From Ceratodon purpureus (taxonomy: Eukaryota; Streptophyta; Bryopsida; Pseudoditrichales; Ditrichaceae), in contig CM026427.1 of NCBI GenBank assembly GCA_014871385.1, positions 124,001-188,000 on the forward strand: a DNA stretch of 64,000 nt, read 5' to 3'. Shown piece after piece: positions 1-9,401 of the stretch (position 1 is the first letter of the stretch; the number at the start of each line of letters is the position of its first letter). The position numbers and the translations under genes are program-made. The notes under the pieces are model-generated. The model was given only the letters and a program-made list of their open reading frames with translations, made no database searches and was not told the origin of the DNA.

Positions 1-1197
1 GTGTACGACATTTTCTATTTCGCAAGTCTTTACTTGCAAAATGATGGCGCTCTGTGCATCATCTACAACAATGATCAAGCGTTGGCTACAGAGATTCTTG
101 AAGAAGCTAGCGCCACTAAGTTCGTCCTTTACAAAGACTGGTGGGGCTTTAATGAGCTCGGCCTGACTTCTCCTACGAACCCCGGAAACCTGGTAATTTC
201 ATCCTTTACTTTCCTTCAGTTTACTTAGTACTATCCCATCCGTTTATTCATTCTGACATAATTTGGTTGATTGCAGACTAATCGGTTCTGGATCCGGGTC
301 TTCGTTCGTGGTGGCGAGCCGCCATCTAAGTTCTCCTTTCAAACGAAGAAATCCCATGTCATACATGGCGACCTCAACATTACCGAGAGTGATGCGATTT
401 TCAACTTTATCGACGTTGATTCTCAGCAAATGAATGGGGATGTTCCATGGAGAGGGCCAAGGGAAAAATCCCCTGGGATGATGCAGAGCATAATTGGAGA
501 GCTCTCGAAGCCCGGCGACATAGTCCTGGACTGGAAGGCAGGAACAGGTAACCGTTCTTACATGTTTCTACAGAATTATTTCTCTGATTCCTTCCTCATT
601 TTCTCACGTCTTCACCTTGCTTTGACTTGCAGGGGCCTCTGTCAAGGCTTGCCAGGCTATTGGTCGTCATATTATAGCTTTTGAGGATGACGAAGCCATA
701 TTCAACGCCCTTCTCAAACCGTATATGGCAGCAAAATCTCCCATGGGCCCCCCTAAACATCCTAGACCGGCAGCAGCAGAGGAAGCACCAGCAAAGAAAC
801 AAAGACCCACTAAGTATTGTAAGTCTTACTCTAGAATTTGTATGTTTCGTGCAATGCATCTAGTATTATTTCTGTACGCAAATTTACCTATTCGATCTAA
901 CCACTTCTGGCTTTCTATTGCAGAGTAGTTGTGACAACACCGCCAAGTGGGCATAGAGCCGTGTTCACTCCATCGTGGCGTCTTAATTCCAGCCCGGTTC
1001 AGCCTTTTATTCTTCCGGACTATGCAGAGGGCTTAGCACAAGCGCTTCAATGTGGTGCACTTAGATATGTTCCTAGTCGGCCCACTAATTTTGATCCCAG
1101 GGCCCTTCTATTTGTCGATGAAGAGGCTGTAGAAGGAGAGTCTGAGTCATCGGGTTCTGAGAGTGGAAGTAGCGACTGTAGCATCTTCGAAGTTTGA
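1..1197 (+). CDS. ParB/DNA-methyltransferase fusion gene, copy A (3' part)
   Basis: The 5' end lies outside the window. Four exons, 1-192, 277-547, 633-818 and 926-1197, have GT-AG introns of about 85-107 bp and join in frame without a stop until TGA at 1195-1197. The protein part reads through DWWGF, then PWRG, then motif I (PGDIVLDWKAGTGAS, about 511-645, split by an intron), followed by GRHIIAFEDDEAIFN, and ends in a Ser/Glu-rich tail. The GDIVLD..AGTGAS stretch matches the SAM-binding loop of N4-cytosine/N6-adenine DNA methylases, although the usual DPF is DWK. Exons 277-547 and 633-818 have exactly the same lengths (271 and 186 bp) as their counterparts in the inverted copy at 50791-61792. 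The catalytic NPPY exon lies mostly upstream of the window. What the enzyme modifies is unknown; it could also be an inactive methylase fold. The gene structure is well supported; the function is inferred from motifs. Confidence 0.75.
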
Positions 1198-1429
1198 AAG
1201 AGGCCTCGCTCTATCATTGTTTCCATTTAATTTGATTTGATTTCAGTGGAGTTCATTACATACTACATCGTCTACTCTATTGCATAGCACTAAAATATTC
1301 ATGATTCTCATTTCCAGTTTATACTCGTGTATACCTTGCCTCCTTTATGTTCTATGAAAGTTGTTTTTTTCCTTGTGCATTTACATAATCCTATTAAAGA
1401 ATTATTTGTTTGATCTAAAACTCAACGCC

Positions 1430-1723
1430 TGATCATTGTATCTTGCCCAAACCCATGATAAATCTAAAGGAATGTATGCATGACGTCATCATGACATCAG
1501 CCCTAATTTGTATCTTTGAGAACAAACGTAATAAATTCTTACCAGAGATAACCCTAAATTCCACGGTAATATACTCTTTTTCTAAAAAAAGTGTCAAAAT
1601 TAAGCCTTAATTTAGTAATTTTCCACGGTTATAGGGTCTACTTTGCTTTTGAAAATTTTCCTAATTGTCAATTCTGTGCTCTCCATTCTGCGCTCACCGC
1701 TCTCCGCTCACGTACGAACTTTC
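1430..1723. repeat. 3' flank shared (inverted) with copy B; sharp end at 1723
   Basis: This stretch is the near reverse complement of 49377-49690. Shared landmarks are GCATGACGTCATCATGACATC at about 1478-1498 (a CRE-like palindromic block), the TTCCACGGT..ATA motif twice, and a CTCTCCG-rich minisatellite close to the end. Similarity stops at the string CGTACGAACTTTC (ends 1723). Beyond it copy A continues with C-rich DNA, whereas copy B continues with a transposase pseudogene. The abrupt common edge looks like the boundary of a duplicated or mobile unit. No terminal inverted repeat could be tested because the other end of copy A is not in the window. Confidence 0.7.
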
Positions 1724-2200
1724 CCCGAGTGCAGCCCACCTGGCAGTGGCACTCCCCCGCATGCAGATGCCATAGCCCACAGAAAGGGAGAGAAAAGCAA
1801 GATGCAGCCACAGCCCACCGGGTCCAGCTGGACCCCGATGGGTATGGGCGATCCCTGCCCTCCCCGGCCATCTTCGACCCCCGCCCATCCATCCCTGCCC
1901 TCGGCAAACCCTGCCCCTCTCACCCCCGTCCTCGGCGACCCCCGTCCTCGGCGACCCCCGCTCCTCCCTCCCCCGTCCTCTCCTATCCCGGCCCTTCCCT
2001 CTCAGACCACCGCCCCTCGCGCCCCTCCCATCCTCTGCAATCTCGGCCCCTCTCTCTCCCGTTCTCTGCAACCCCGCTCCTCGGCTTGCTACACCGCCCC
2101 TCCACCTAATGCTCAGACTCTTTCAAAATCAGATTTCCCTCACAGACTGTATCTCCACAAAACTGTAGTCATGTTTCCAAAACTAAGGACATAATTTGTA
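1724..2200. other. C/T-rich low-complexity DNA, no gene supported
   Basis: About 400 bp are dominated by CCC, CTC and GACCCCCG units, including a short direct duplication of a CCCCCGTCCTCGGCGA unit near 1924-1955. Overlapping ORFs here are Pro/Ser/Arg-rich on both strands, as expected from base composition rather than coding constraint. From 2200 to 2940 the DNA is AT-rich and nothing is recognised. Confidence 0.5.
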
Positions 2201-2952
2201 GGAGAAAAAATAAAATAAAAAATCAGCAACATATTTTGATTGAATAAATTGGATTTCTTTTGTTATAAGGGCATTACTTACAAAAAAAAATAAAAAAATA
2301 AAAGGGTCATATAAATGGAAAAACCTCAAAGAATAGAGACATCTTTCCTAATAATTGGTACTTCAAACAGAATTAGTACAATTTCCCATAGAATTATATA
2401 GAGGTGCAAAGTGCCTTTGAGAACTACATTTTAGAACATAGTGTATAGCATAGGAAAATAGTACTTACTAAGAAAAAAAAATTGGAATATCTAAATACAC
2501 TTGAAAGCAATTAGGATTCCTCAGACATATGAAAATGGAAGAGAGGAGGGGCCATGAAAAGAGATAACCTCCATCATGTGATTTCGAACATGCTTGAACT
2601 GTTTACTACAAAGAATAAAACAAATGTACAACATAAGAACAAATACATTAGAAGGGTGCAACTTTTTAGATAAGTAATTGGATGTCAATCCAAAATAAAT
2701 TTGTAAGTATTTAATAGTATTTATATAAAATTAAAAAGGTAAAAGTAAATATGTTGTGATAGAGTAAAATTTATTTTATTTTATTATTACTTTACAAGTA
2801 AAATATTTTTTTTATATATAGAAGTTTTAAAAAATACACAAGACATGCAATAAAGATGTACTAACAAAAAATAGGGGTTAGTTACATCACTGACAAATTA
2901 TAAGTATCATGTATCACTAACCTTACTAACCTGAAAAATAAAGATTACTTGG

Positions 2953-4412
2953 GGTTCTTGAGCTTCCTTGGGCACCCGAAGTAAGTACTTGGGCTTCCTT
3001 GGGCACCCCAAGTAAGTACTTGGGCTTCCTTGGGCACCCCAAGTAATTACTTGGGCTTCCTTGGGCACCCCAAGTAAGTACTTGGGCTTCCTTGGGCACC
3101 CCAAGTAAGTACTTGGGCTTCCTTGGGCACCCCAAGTAAGTACTTGGGCTTCCTTGGGCACCCCAAGTAAGTACTTGGGCTTCGTTGGGCACCCCAAGTA
3201 ATTACTTGGGCTTCCTTGGGCACCCCAAGTAAGTACTTGGGCTTCCTTGGGCACCCCAAGTAATTACTTGGGCTTCCTTGGGCACCCCAAGTAATTACTT
3301 GGGCTTCCTTGGGCACCCCAAGTAAGTACTTGGGCTTCGTTGGGCACCCCAAGTAATTACTTGGGCTTCCTTGGGCACCCCAAGTAAGTACTTGGGCTTC
3401 CTTGGGCACCCCAAGTAATTACTTGGGCTTCCTTGGGCACCCCAAGTAAGTACTTGGGCTTCCTTGGGCACCCCAAGTAATTACTTGGGCTTCCTTGGGC
3501 ACCCGAAGTAAGTACTTGGGCTTCCTTGGGCACCCCAAGTAAGTACTTGGGCTTCCTTGGGCACCCCAAGTAATTACTTGGGCTTCCTTGGGCACCCCAA
3601 GTAAGTACTTGGGCTTCCTTGGGCACCCCAAGTAATTACTTGGGCTTCCTTGGGCACCCCAAGTAAGTACTTGGGCTTCCTTGGGCACCCCAAGTAAGTA
3701 CTTGGGCTTCCTTGGGCACCCCAAGTAAGTACTTGGGCTTCCTTGGGCACCCCAAGTAAGTACTTGGGCTTCGTTGGGCACCCCAAGTAATTACTTGGGC
3801 TTCCTTGGGCACCCCAAGTAAGTACTTGGGCTTCCTTGGGCACCCCAAGTAATTACTTGGGCTTCCTTGGGCACCCCAAGTAATTACTTGGGCTTCCTTG
3901 GGCACCCCAAGTAAGTACTTGGGCTTCGTTGGGCACCCCAAGTAATTACTTGGGCTTCCTTGGGCACCCCAAGTAAGTACTTGGGCTTCCTTGGGCACCC
4001 CAAGTAATTACTTGGGCTTCCTTGGGCACCCCAAGTAATTACTTGGGCTTCCTTGGGCACCCCAAGTAAGTACTTGGGCTTCCTTGGGCACCCCAAGTAA
4101 GTACTTGGGCTTCCTTGGGCACCCCAAGTAATTACTTGGGCTTCCTTGGGCACCCCAAGTAATTACTTGGGCTTCCTTGGGCACCCGAAGTAAGTACTTG
4201 GGCTTCCTTGGGCACCCCAAGTAAGTACTTGGGCTTCCTTGGGCACCCCAAGTAATTACTTGGGCTTCCTTGGGCACCCCAAGTAATTACTTGGGCTTCC
4301 TTGGGCACCCCAAGTAAGTACTTGGGCTTCCTTAGGCACCCCAAGTAAGTACTTGGGCTTCCTTGGGCACCCCAAGTAATTACTTGGGCTTCCTTGGGAC
4401 CCCAAGTAATTA
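2953..4412. repeat. 31-bp tandem satellite, about 47 units
   Basis: The unit is TACTTGGGCTTCCTTGGGCA followed by CCCCAAGTAAG. Units differ mainly at one junction: AAGTAAGTACTT or AAGTAATTACTT. The second form creates the perfect 18-bp palindrome CCCAAGTAATTACTTGGG. Marker variants show higher-order structure: a TTCGTT variant recurs at 3181, 3336, 3770 and 3925 (spacings 155, 434 and 155), so a 589-bp block (19 units) has been duplicated. Because 31 is not a multiple of 3, long ORFs appear in all minus frames, but they are by-products of the repeat. Confidence 0.95.
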
Positions 4413-4557
4413 CTTGGACAACTTGGACATTCTGAGAACATATCTTTTAAACTAGGGTGTTGAAGACCTGACATTGGAGTAGGAAAAAAAAGAAAAATAC
4501 ATAATCAAGGCATGTGGTAGGATTAGAATAAATTTAAAAAATTAAAAAAATTAATAG

Positions 4558-4591
<34 letters not shown>

Positions 4592-4740
4592 ACAATGGTT
4601 CAAGGCATGACGTGGGTTTGGAAAAAAAAGAAGGAAATAAAGAACAAATAAATAGTTGTACACATACACATATAATGTTCTTCACAAATTTGGGCAATCT
4701 CGTAACTTGAGTGGAGATCATAAAATGTGGGCACTCTAGT

Positions 4741-4864
4741 AACATGAGTGGAATATAGAAGAGAAAATATCATATGAGTGGAATACAAAAAAGAAAATAT
4801 CATATGAGTGGAACATAAAAGAGAAAATATCATATGAGTGGAATATAAAAGAGAAAATATCATT
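4741..4864. repeat. 30-bp tandem repeat, four units
   Basis: Four units of about 30 bp based on CATATGAGTGGAATATAAAA plus GAGAAAATAT lie just downstream of the piggyBac ORF. A poly(A) tract of about 30 bp lies at 4559-4589. The interval 4413-4943 holds no supported gene. Confidence 0.85.
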
Positions 4865-4943
4865 AGGGCTCATGGAAACTCTATGATAAAAATAAAAATA
4901 AACCTCTACATGATAATCTTCCTAGTCTACTATAGAACATTTT

Positions 4944-7874
4944 CTAAATGTTCATGTGGAACTCCTCAAAGCAATTAGGATTTCGCAAACACATGAACTT
5001 CCCGTCACATTGAAAGCAATATGTGCGAACTGCTCGCGCTTTGCATACAACACAAGTTCTCCTCAAATGCGAATGAGATGGAAAGTGGACACGTGGTTGA
5101 TGCGCTAGAATAGCATTTTCACGGTCCGATCGCAATTCATAATTTCGAAGAAGCTCCTCGCATAATTTTGTCTTGAACTGTAAATGTGTCATTGGAGGCT
5201 CTACAACCCTACAATGTGCGAATCGGTTGAGGTACATAACATACATATTGACAATCGTTGTATCAACTAAAAACCAAAACACACGGTGCCACCACTTATG
5301 GCTCCGTGTTTGACTAGAGTAAGATGCCCGCAATTGATCCGCCACATCCACGCCGCGCATGTACTTCGTATACTCCACTAATACAGGGGATGTAGGAATG
5401 TCCTCTCTAACGGCGCCATTTCTACGTGGCACAACTACTTGTGGCTCATCTGGAGAAGAAATGGGATTTGCATGAGTAGATAATAAGAGGACAGGCCGTT
5501 TGTCCTTCCACATAACACATGACATGCCACGATTGCGATGCATTCTCCATTCTAAAAAACCTTGAGGTGATCTCCTAAAGTTTGCAGCTGTCTTCAAGTA
5601 CGTTGGAAGCCCAACTCGGTTGGACCGTGCAGTACCTGTTGCATAAATCCCCAATGATGCCAATTCCCGAAAAAGAGGTACTGATGTGAAGTAATTATCC
5701 ATAACCACACAATGTCCCTTATTTTGCAGGCCCTCTATCAATTTCATAACTACTCTGTGCGGTACACTAGGTCCTTCCCGAGGTCCACCCAATACAATTT
5801 GATCTGCAATATCGCGGCCACAATAAATGTCGAAATTGTATACAAACTTGGATTTGGAATCAGCAAGGCACCAAACCTTGATTCCCCATTTCTGTGGCTT
5901 CTTCGGCATGTACTGTCTCGCAGGGCAATATGATCCTTTATATCGGATCATCATCTCATCAATCGTGACATATTCACCTAATGCCCATTCTCTCATGCAT
6001 GCATCTTTTATCTCACTCACAAGCCATCTAACCTGCCTCATCTTATCATATCCTGCTTGTCCATGCTCAATATGTTCGTATGTCTCCGGATCTGTGATAT
6101 GCATACACCGCCGTAATTCCCTAAACCTTGCCAAAGACATAATGTTAGAAATTACGGGGCAATGAAAAATAGAACCTATCTTCTCCCAATATGTCCTTAT
6201 ATTCGGTTGCTTCTTCATTCCCATGTAGATATGGATAGCCAAAAATGCCCTCAAATCTCCGATTGTAATGGGTACCCAATTTCTACCCCCAAGTGTCCTT
6301 CCAAAACCATCAATGATGCAATTTGCATATCGATTGGTTTCCCTCACAATCTTACGGAGTAAATTGTATGGCCAAAAGAGTTCCCAAAGTTGCAAAATAG
6401 CAGGTAAATTTTGGTAGAATCGGATAGTTCCACCAATGCCATGAAATACATTTGGACTCGGATCATACGTAAAGTGTTCTTGCCCCCACAAATCATCCTC
6501 ATATTCATCCCGCACATTCTCCTCACCAACCTCACCATAATGTTCTTCATTCATACCTTGGTCATTATCATCCTCAATTTCATATTCATCATCCGAAGTC
6601 ATTGAATCTTCACTTAGTTGTGCTACAAATGCTCCACCCCTTCCAACCCTTCTTCTCACTACACCCCTTGCATTTCGGTTTTCATCTTGCCTAGGGAAAT
6701 TTCCATGTTCCTCTCTTCTTCCCAAACCTTGAATTTCCATTGCTTCGCCTTCATCTTCTGATCCTGTATGAAATTGTAAAAAATCCCCAACCCCCATTGA
6801 TCCTCTACCCCCTCTGCCCCCGTCACCCTCCCTCTCCAACTCCGCCCCTTCGACCCCAACCACCCCCCTCCCCGCTCCCTGGACAGTGGCTACCCCCCTG
6901 CCTGCTCCCTCAACCCCTGTGAGCCCCATCCCGGCTCCACCGACCCCTTCAAATCCCGCTCCCCCGTCCCCTTCAAATCCCGCTCCCCCGCCCACTTCAA
7001 CTCCCGCTCCCCTGTCCCCTTCAACTCCCGTCCCCGCTCCCTGATCCCCGTGTTCACTGCGCGACTCTCCTCTCCCGGTCTCCACCTCGACCCCCTGCCC
7101 GGTCTCTAGCCCGACCCCCCTCCCGTTCTCTAGCTCTCTCCCTCTCCCGTCCTCACCTACCCCACCCTCTACCTCCGACTCTCCGCACCCCCCTCTACTG
7201 TCGACATTGACAGAAGGTCCGGCTCCCGCCCAAGCTCCCCGCTTGATCTGGCTGCGCCCATCTCCCTCCCCGCTAGTCTCTCCCGTCCAATTCTCTATGC
7301 TTATCCCTCCACTTTCAGCCCATGCATGCGTCGCATGAGATCCAGCTTCTCCATCTCTTGCTCTACCAACGTCATCTTCAAGCCCCACAACACCTCTTCC
7401 ACCTCCTTGCTGGTCTACTCCATTGATGTCCGTTGGAGATCTATTTCGTTTAGAACGACGTGGTTGTGGCTTGTGAAGTAACTCAGGAGGCCAAGTAATG
7501 TCCTCTAATCCACCCCCTTGCAGTTCTCTCTCATCATTTTCTGGTTCAGATTCTCCATCGCAAGATGACTCTCTCCCCCATTCATCATCATCATTGTTAT
7601 CATTTTGCAATATACCATCAAGTTCAAGCAGTTGCCTCATAGTCAAATTCCTCACAAGTGTTATTTCTGCTTCTGAAAGCATAGAGGGAGGATGTGTAGA
7701 TGTGGGCTCGTTTGCAGATGCAATAGCAGGAGGTGGACATGAGGAGGATGAAGGAACTTCACTTTCTGGAAGGGGGAGGGCTGTAGCTGACAAGCGTGCG
7801 CTACGTCGCACCACCTCTGCATGGTGCTTGTAACGCCTACCTTTTGGCCCCATCAGAACTCCGCTTACCTTCAC
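4944..7874 (-). CDS. piggyBac-type transposase, apparently intact
   Basis: A single open frame of 976 aa. The N-terminal half (to about residue 470) is acidic and Gly/Glu-rich with repeated VEGAGRGV-like units. The C-terminal half is a DDE_Tnp_1_7 (piggyBac) domain. The catalytic aspartates are visible: D639 in TIDEMMIRYKG, D726 in VVMDNYFTS and D843 in RGVDVADQ, with spacing close to insect piggyBac (D268, D346, D447). Conserved landmarks include QYMPKKPQKWGIK and HKWWHRVFWF. The extreme C-terminus has the cysteine-rich zinc-binding domain (CVVC..YCFQC..CLRNPNCFEEFH) that binds element ends. This enzyme cuts and pastes at TTAA. There is no frameshift or stop, so it may be active or recently active, or domesticated. 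A TTAA-flanked end lies at 9378-9385; I could not find a convincing opposite end. Confidence 0.95.
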   Translation of the reverse strand: MKVSGVLMGPKGRRYKHHAEVVRRSARLSATALPLPESEVPSSSSCPPPAIASANEPTSTHPPSMLSEAEITLVRNLTMRQLLELDGILQNDNNDDDEWGRESSCDGESEPENDERELQGGGLEDITWPPELLHKPQPRRSKRNRSPTDINGVDQQGGGRGVVGLEDDVGRARDGEAGSHATHAWAESGGISIENWTGETSGEGDGRSQIKRGAWAGAGPSVNVDSRGGCGESEVEGGVGEDGRGRELENGRGVGLETGQGVEVETGRGESRSEHGDQGAGTGVEGDRGAGVEVGGGAGFEGDGGAGFEGVGGAGMGLTGVEGAGRGVATVQGAGRGVVGVEGAELEREGDGGRGGRGSMGVGDFLQFHTGSEDEGEAMEIQGLGRREEHGNFPRQDENRNARGVVRRRVGRGGAFVAQLSEDSMTSDDEYEIEDDNDQGMNEEHYGEVGEENVRDEYEDDLWGQEHFTYDPSPNVFHGIGGTIRFYQNLPAILQLWELFWPYNLLRKIVRETNRYANCIIDGFGRTLGGRNWVPITIGDLRAFLAIHIYMGMKKQPNIRTYWEKIGSIFHCPVISNIMSLARFRELRRCMHITDPETYEHIEHGQAGYDKMRQVRWLVSEIKDACMREWALGEYVTIDEMMIRYKGSYCPARQYMPKKPQKWGIKVWCLADSKSKFVYNFDIYCGRDIADQIVLGGPREGPSVPHRVVMKLIEGLQNKGHCVVMDNYFTSVPLFRELASLGIYATGTARSNRVGLPTYLKTAANFRRSPQGFLEWRMHRNRGMSCVMWKDKRPVLLLSTHANPISSPDEPQVVVPRRNGAVREDIPTSPVLVEYTKYMRGVDVADQLRASYSSQTRSHKWWHRVFWFLVDTTIVNMYVMYLNRFAHCRVVEPPMTHLQFKTKLCEELLRNYELRSDRENAILAHQPRVHFPSHSHLRRTCVVCKARAVRTYCFQCDGKFMCLRNPNCFEEFHMNI

Positions 7875-8478
7875 AGAAATCGCACTGTGTTTGCAGCTGA
7901 AGACTTGCGGCAGATGATATCGACTACCGAAACCTCCTTCGAAGAGGATCCGTCAAGGAGGAGAGCTGGCCCTTGCCTCGCCCTTGCACCACATGTAAAC
8001 AAACAAGTTCCACCAGGTGATCAAGCTTCCAAAATGAAGCATTCAAACCTGGGAAGCTAGAGGCTCCAGACAAGCCAGCCTCTGCACTTCGACAAGTCGG
8101 CCTCTGCGACAAGCCGGTCTCTACTCTCCGTTGACAGTCAGTACTCCTAAGTTCTCAACTCTGTCTCGGCCTCTTGATGCCGTTCTCTCCGTCTTCTCAG
8201 CGATGTCGCTGATCCTCCACTCCGCTTCGCCGTCGCCTCTCTCCTTCCCTCGCACTGGCTGTGCAGGCCCTCGCTCTGATCACCTTGCCCTCGCTCTCTA
8301 CAGTCCAGCTGCACTCTTGCTCCTTGCCCTCGCACCCTAGCTGGACCCCCTCACCGAAGGAATTTTCTGCAGGCCTCCACCTTCTCGGTCTCAGACTCTC
8401 AGTCAAGTTAGCCGCTCAGGTTTATTTGAAGTCTCCACCCTTTCGCATGTATACTGATCTATATGCTGATGCTTGTTC

Positions 8479-8885
8479 AGCTTGCATTTCTCCTGTTTTG
8501 ATATGGTCAATGTTGATTGATGTACTGGAACTTTGCAGATTTATCACCCTTGTTCTTTTGCACTTTTACATTGTAGTTGTAGAGATACTGGGTGGGTGGT
8601 AGAGATTAGATGTACAGCTTGAATTTCTCCTGCATTGATATGGTCAATGTTGATTGATGTACTGGAACTTTGCAGATTTATCACCCTTGTTTGTTTGCAC
8701 TTTTACATTGAAGTTGTAGAGATACTGGGTGGTAGAGATTAGATGTAGAGCTTGAATATCTCCTGCTTTGATATGGTCAATGTTGATTGATTTATTGGAG
8801 CTTTGCAGATTTACCACCATTGTTCTTTTGCAGTTTTACATTGTAGTTGTAGAGATATTGGGTGGTAGAGATTAGATGTAGGCCA
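8479..8885. repeat. Three tandem copies of a 133-137-bp unit
   Basis: The string ATATGGTCAATGTTGATTGA starts at 8501, 8638 and 8771, giving periods of 137 and 133 bp (the first copy has a 4-bp GGGT insertion). Copies differ at a few per cent of sites. The unit is non-coding and lies between the piggyBac ORF and the SET gene. The rest of 7875-9377 holds no supported gene. Confidence 0.9.
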
Positions 8886-9377
8886 TCATCTTGCCAGATT
8901 GTAAGGTTACATTCTGTATTTGCAAATACTACTTGGAATTTTTCTTCAAAACAATTGGCTTGTTTTTTTTTCAAACTCCCATGTCTTGGATACTCTGTGG
9001 TTGGGGGGGAATGTTCCCTGACAATGTCAACTGCTTGGTATCCCATGACACCCAAGACCATTTTTAGACCCTGTCTTCACCCCCTAGAAGTGCTGCCCAA
9101 CCCTTTATTCAAACCTCCTTCCCTCCAAGATGGGCAGAATTCTTACCCAACTCCAATTGGCCACAAACCTGCCCCAACTGCCCTGAATTGAATTTTGATC
9201 TTTAAACTTGAATTATTTCTAAAATACAAGCCCGATGAAAGTAAAATTTGGTCTTGTTAGAAAGATATGGCAATTTCCCATGCTGTGCCAGAGTTACACC
9301 TTCATCCGGTAAAAAATGAATCATAGGGAGCCTGACCGGACCCAAAATCATACCAAAACTGCTGAGTTGATACTTTA

Positions 9378-9385
9378 GGGGTTAA
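9378..9385. mobile_element. piggyBac-type element end (CTTTAGGGG/TTAA)
   Basis: CTTTAGGGG (9373-9381) followed by TTAA (9382-9385) is the mirror image of the TTAA/CCCCTAAAG end at 46510-46522, so it reads as a right-hand piggyBac-family terminus. It stands 17 bp upstream of the ATG at 9402. The matching left terminus was not found; it may be outside, degraded or lost. Confidence 0.55.
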
Positions 9386-9401
9386 ATCTAGAGTTCCTCG
9401 A

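Noticed and set aside
1643-2194. Pro/Ser-rich ORF as a gene
   Set aside because: C-rich low-complexity DNA gives similar ORFs on both strands, and it overlaps the shared end of copy A.
2953-4412. CRISPR array
   Set aside because: The repeats are directly adjacent with no unique spacers, and the genome is eukaryotic.
2907-4474. Long minus-strand ORFs with PKEAQVLTWGAQGSP repeats as a repeat protein
   Set aside because: They are open in every minus frame because the 31-bp unit is not a multiple of 3; this is satellite DNA with no start context or splice support.
9070-9100. Left end of the piggyBac element at TTCACCCCCTAGAAG
   Set aside because: It lacks the TTAA and matches the CCCCTAAAG end poorly.
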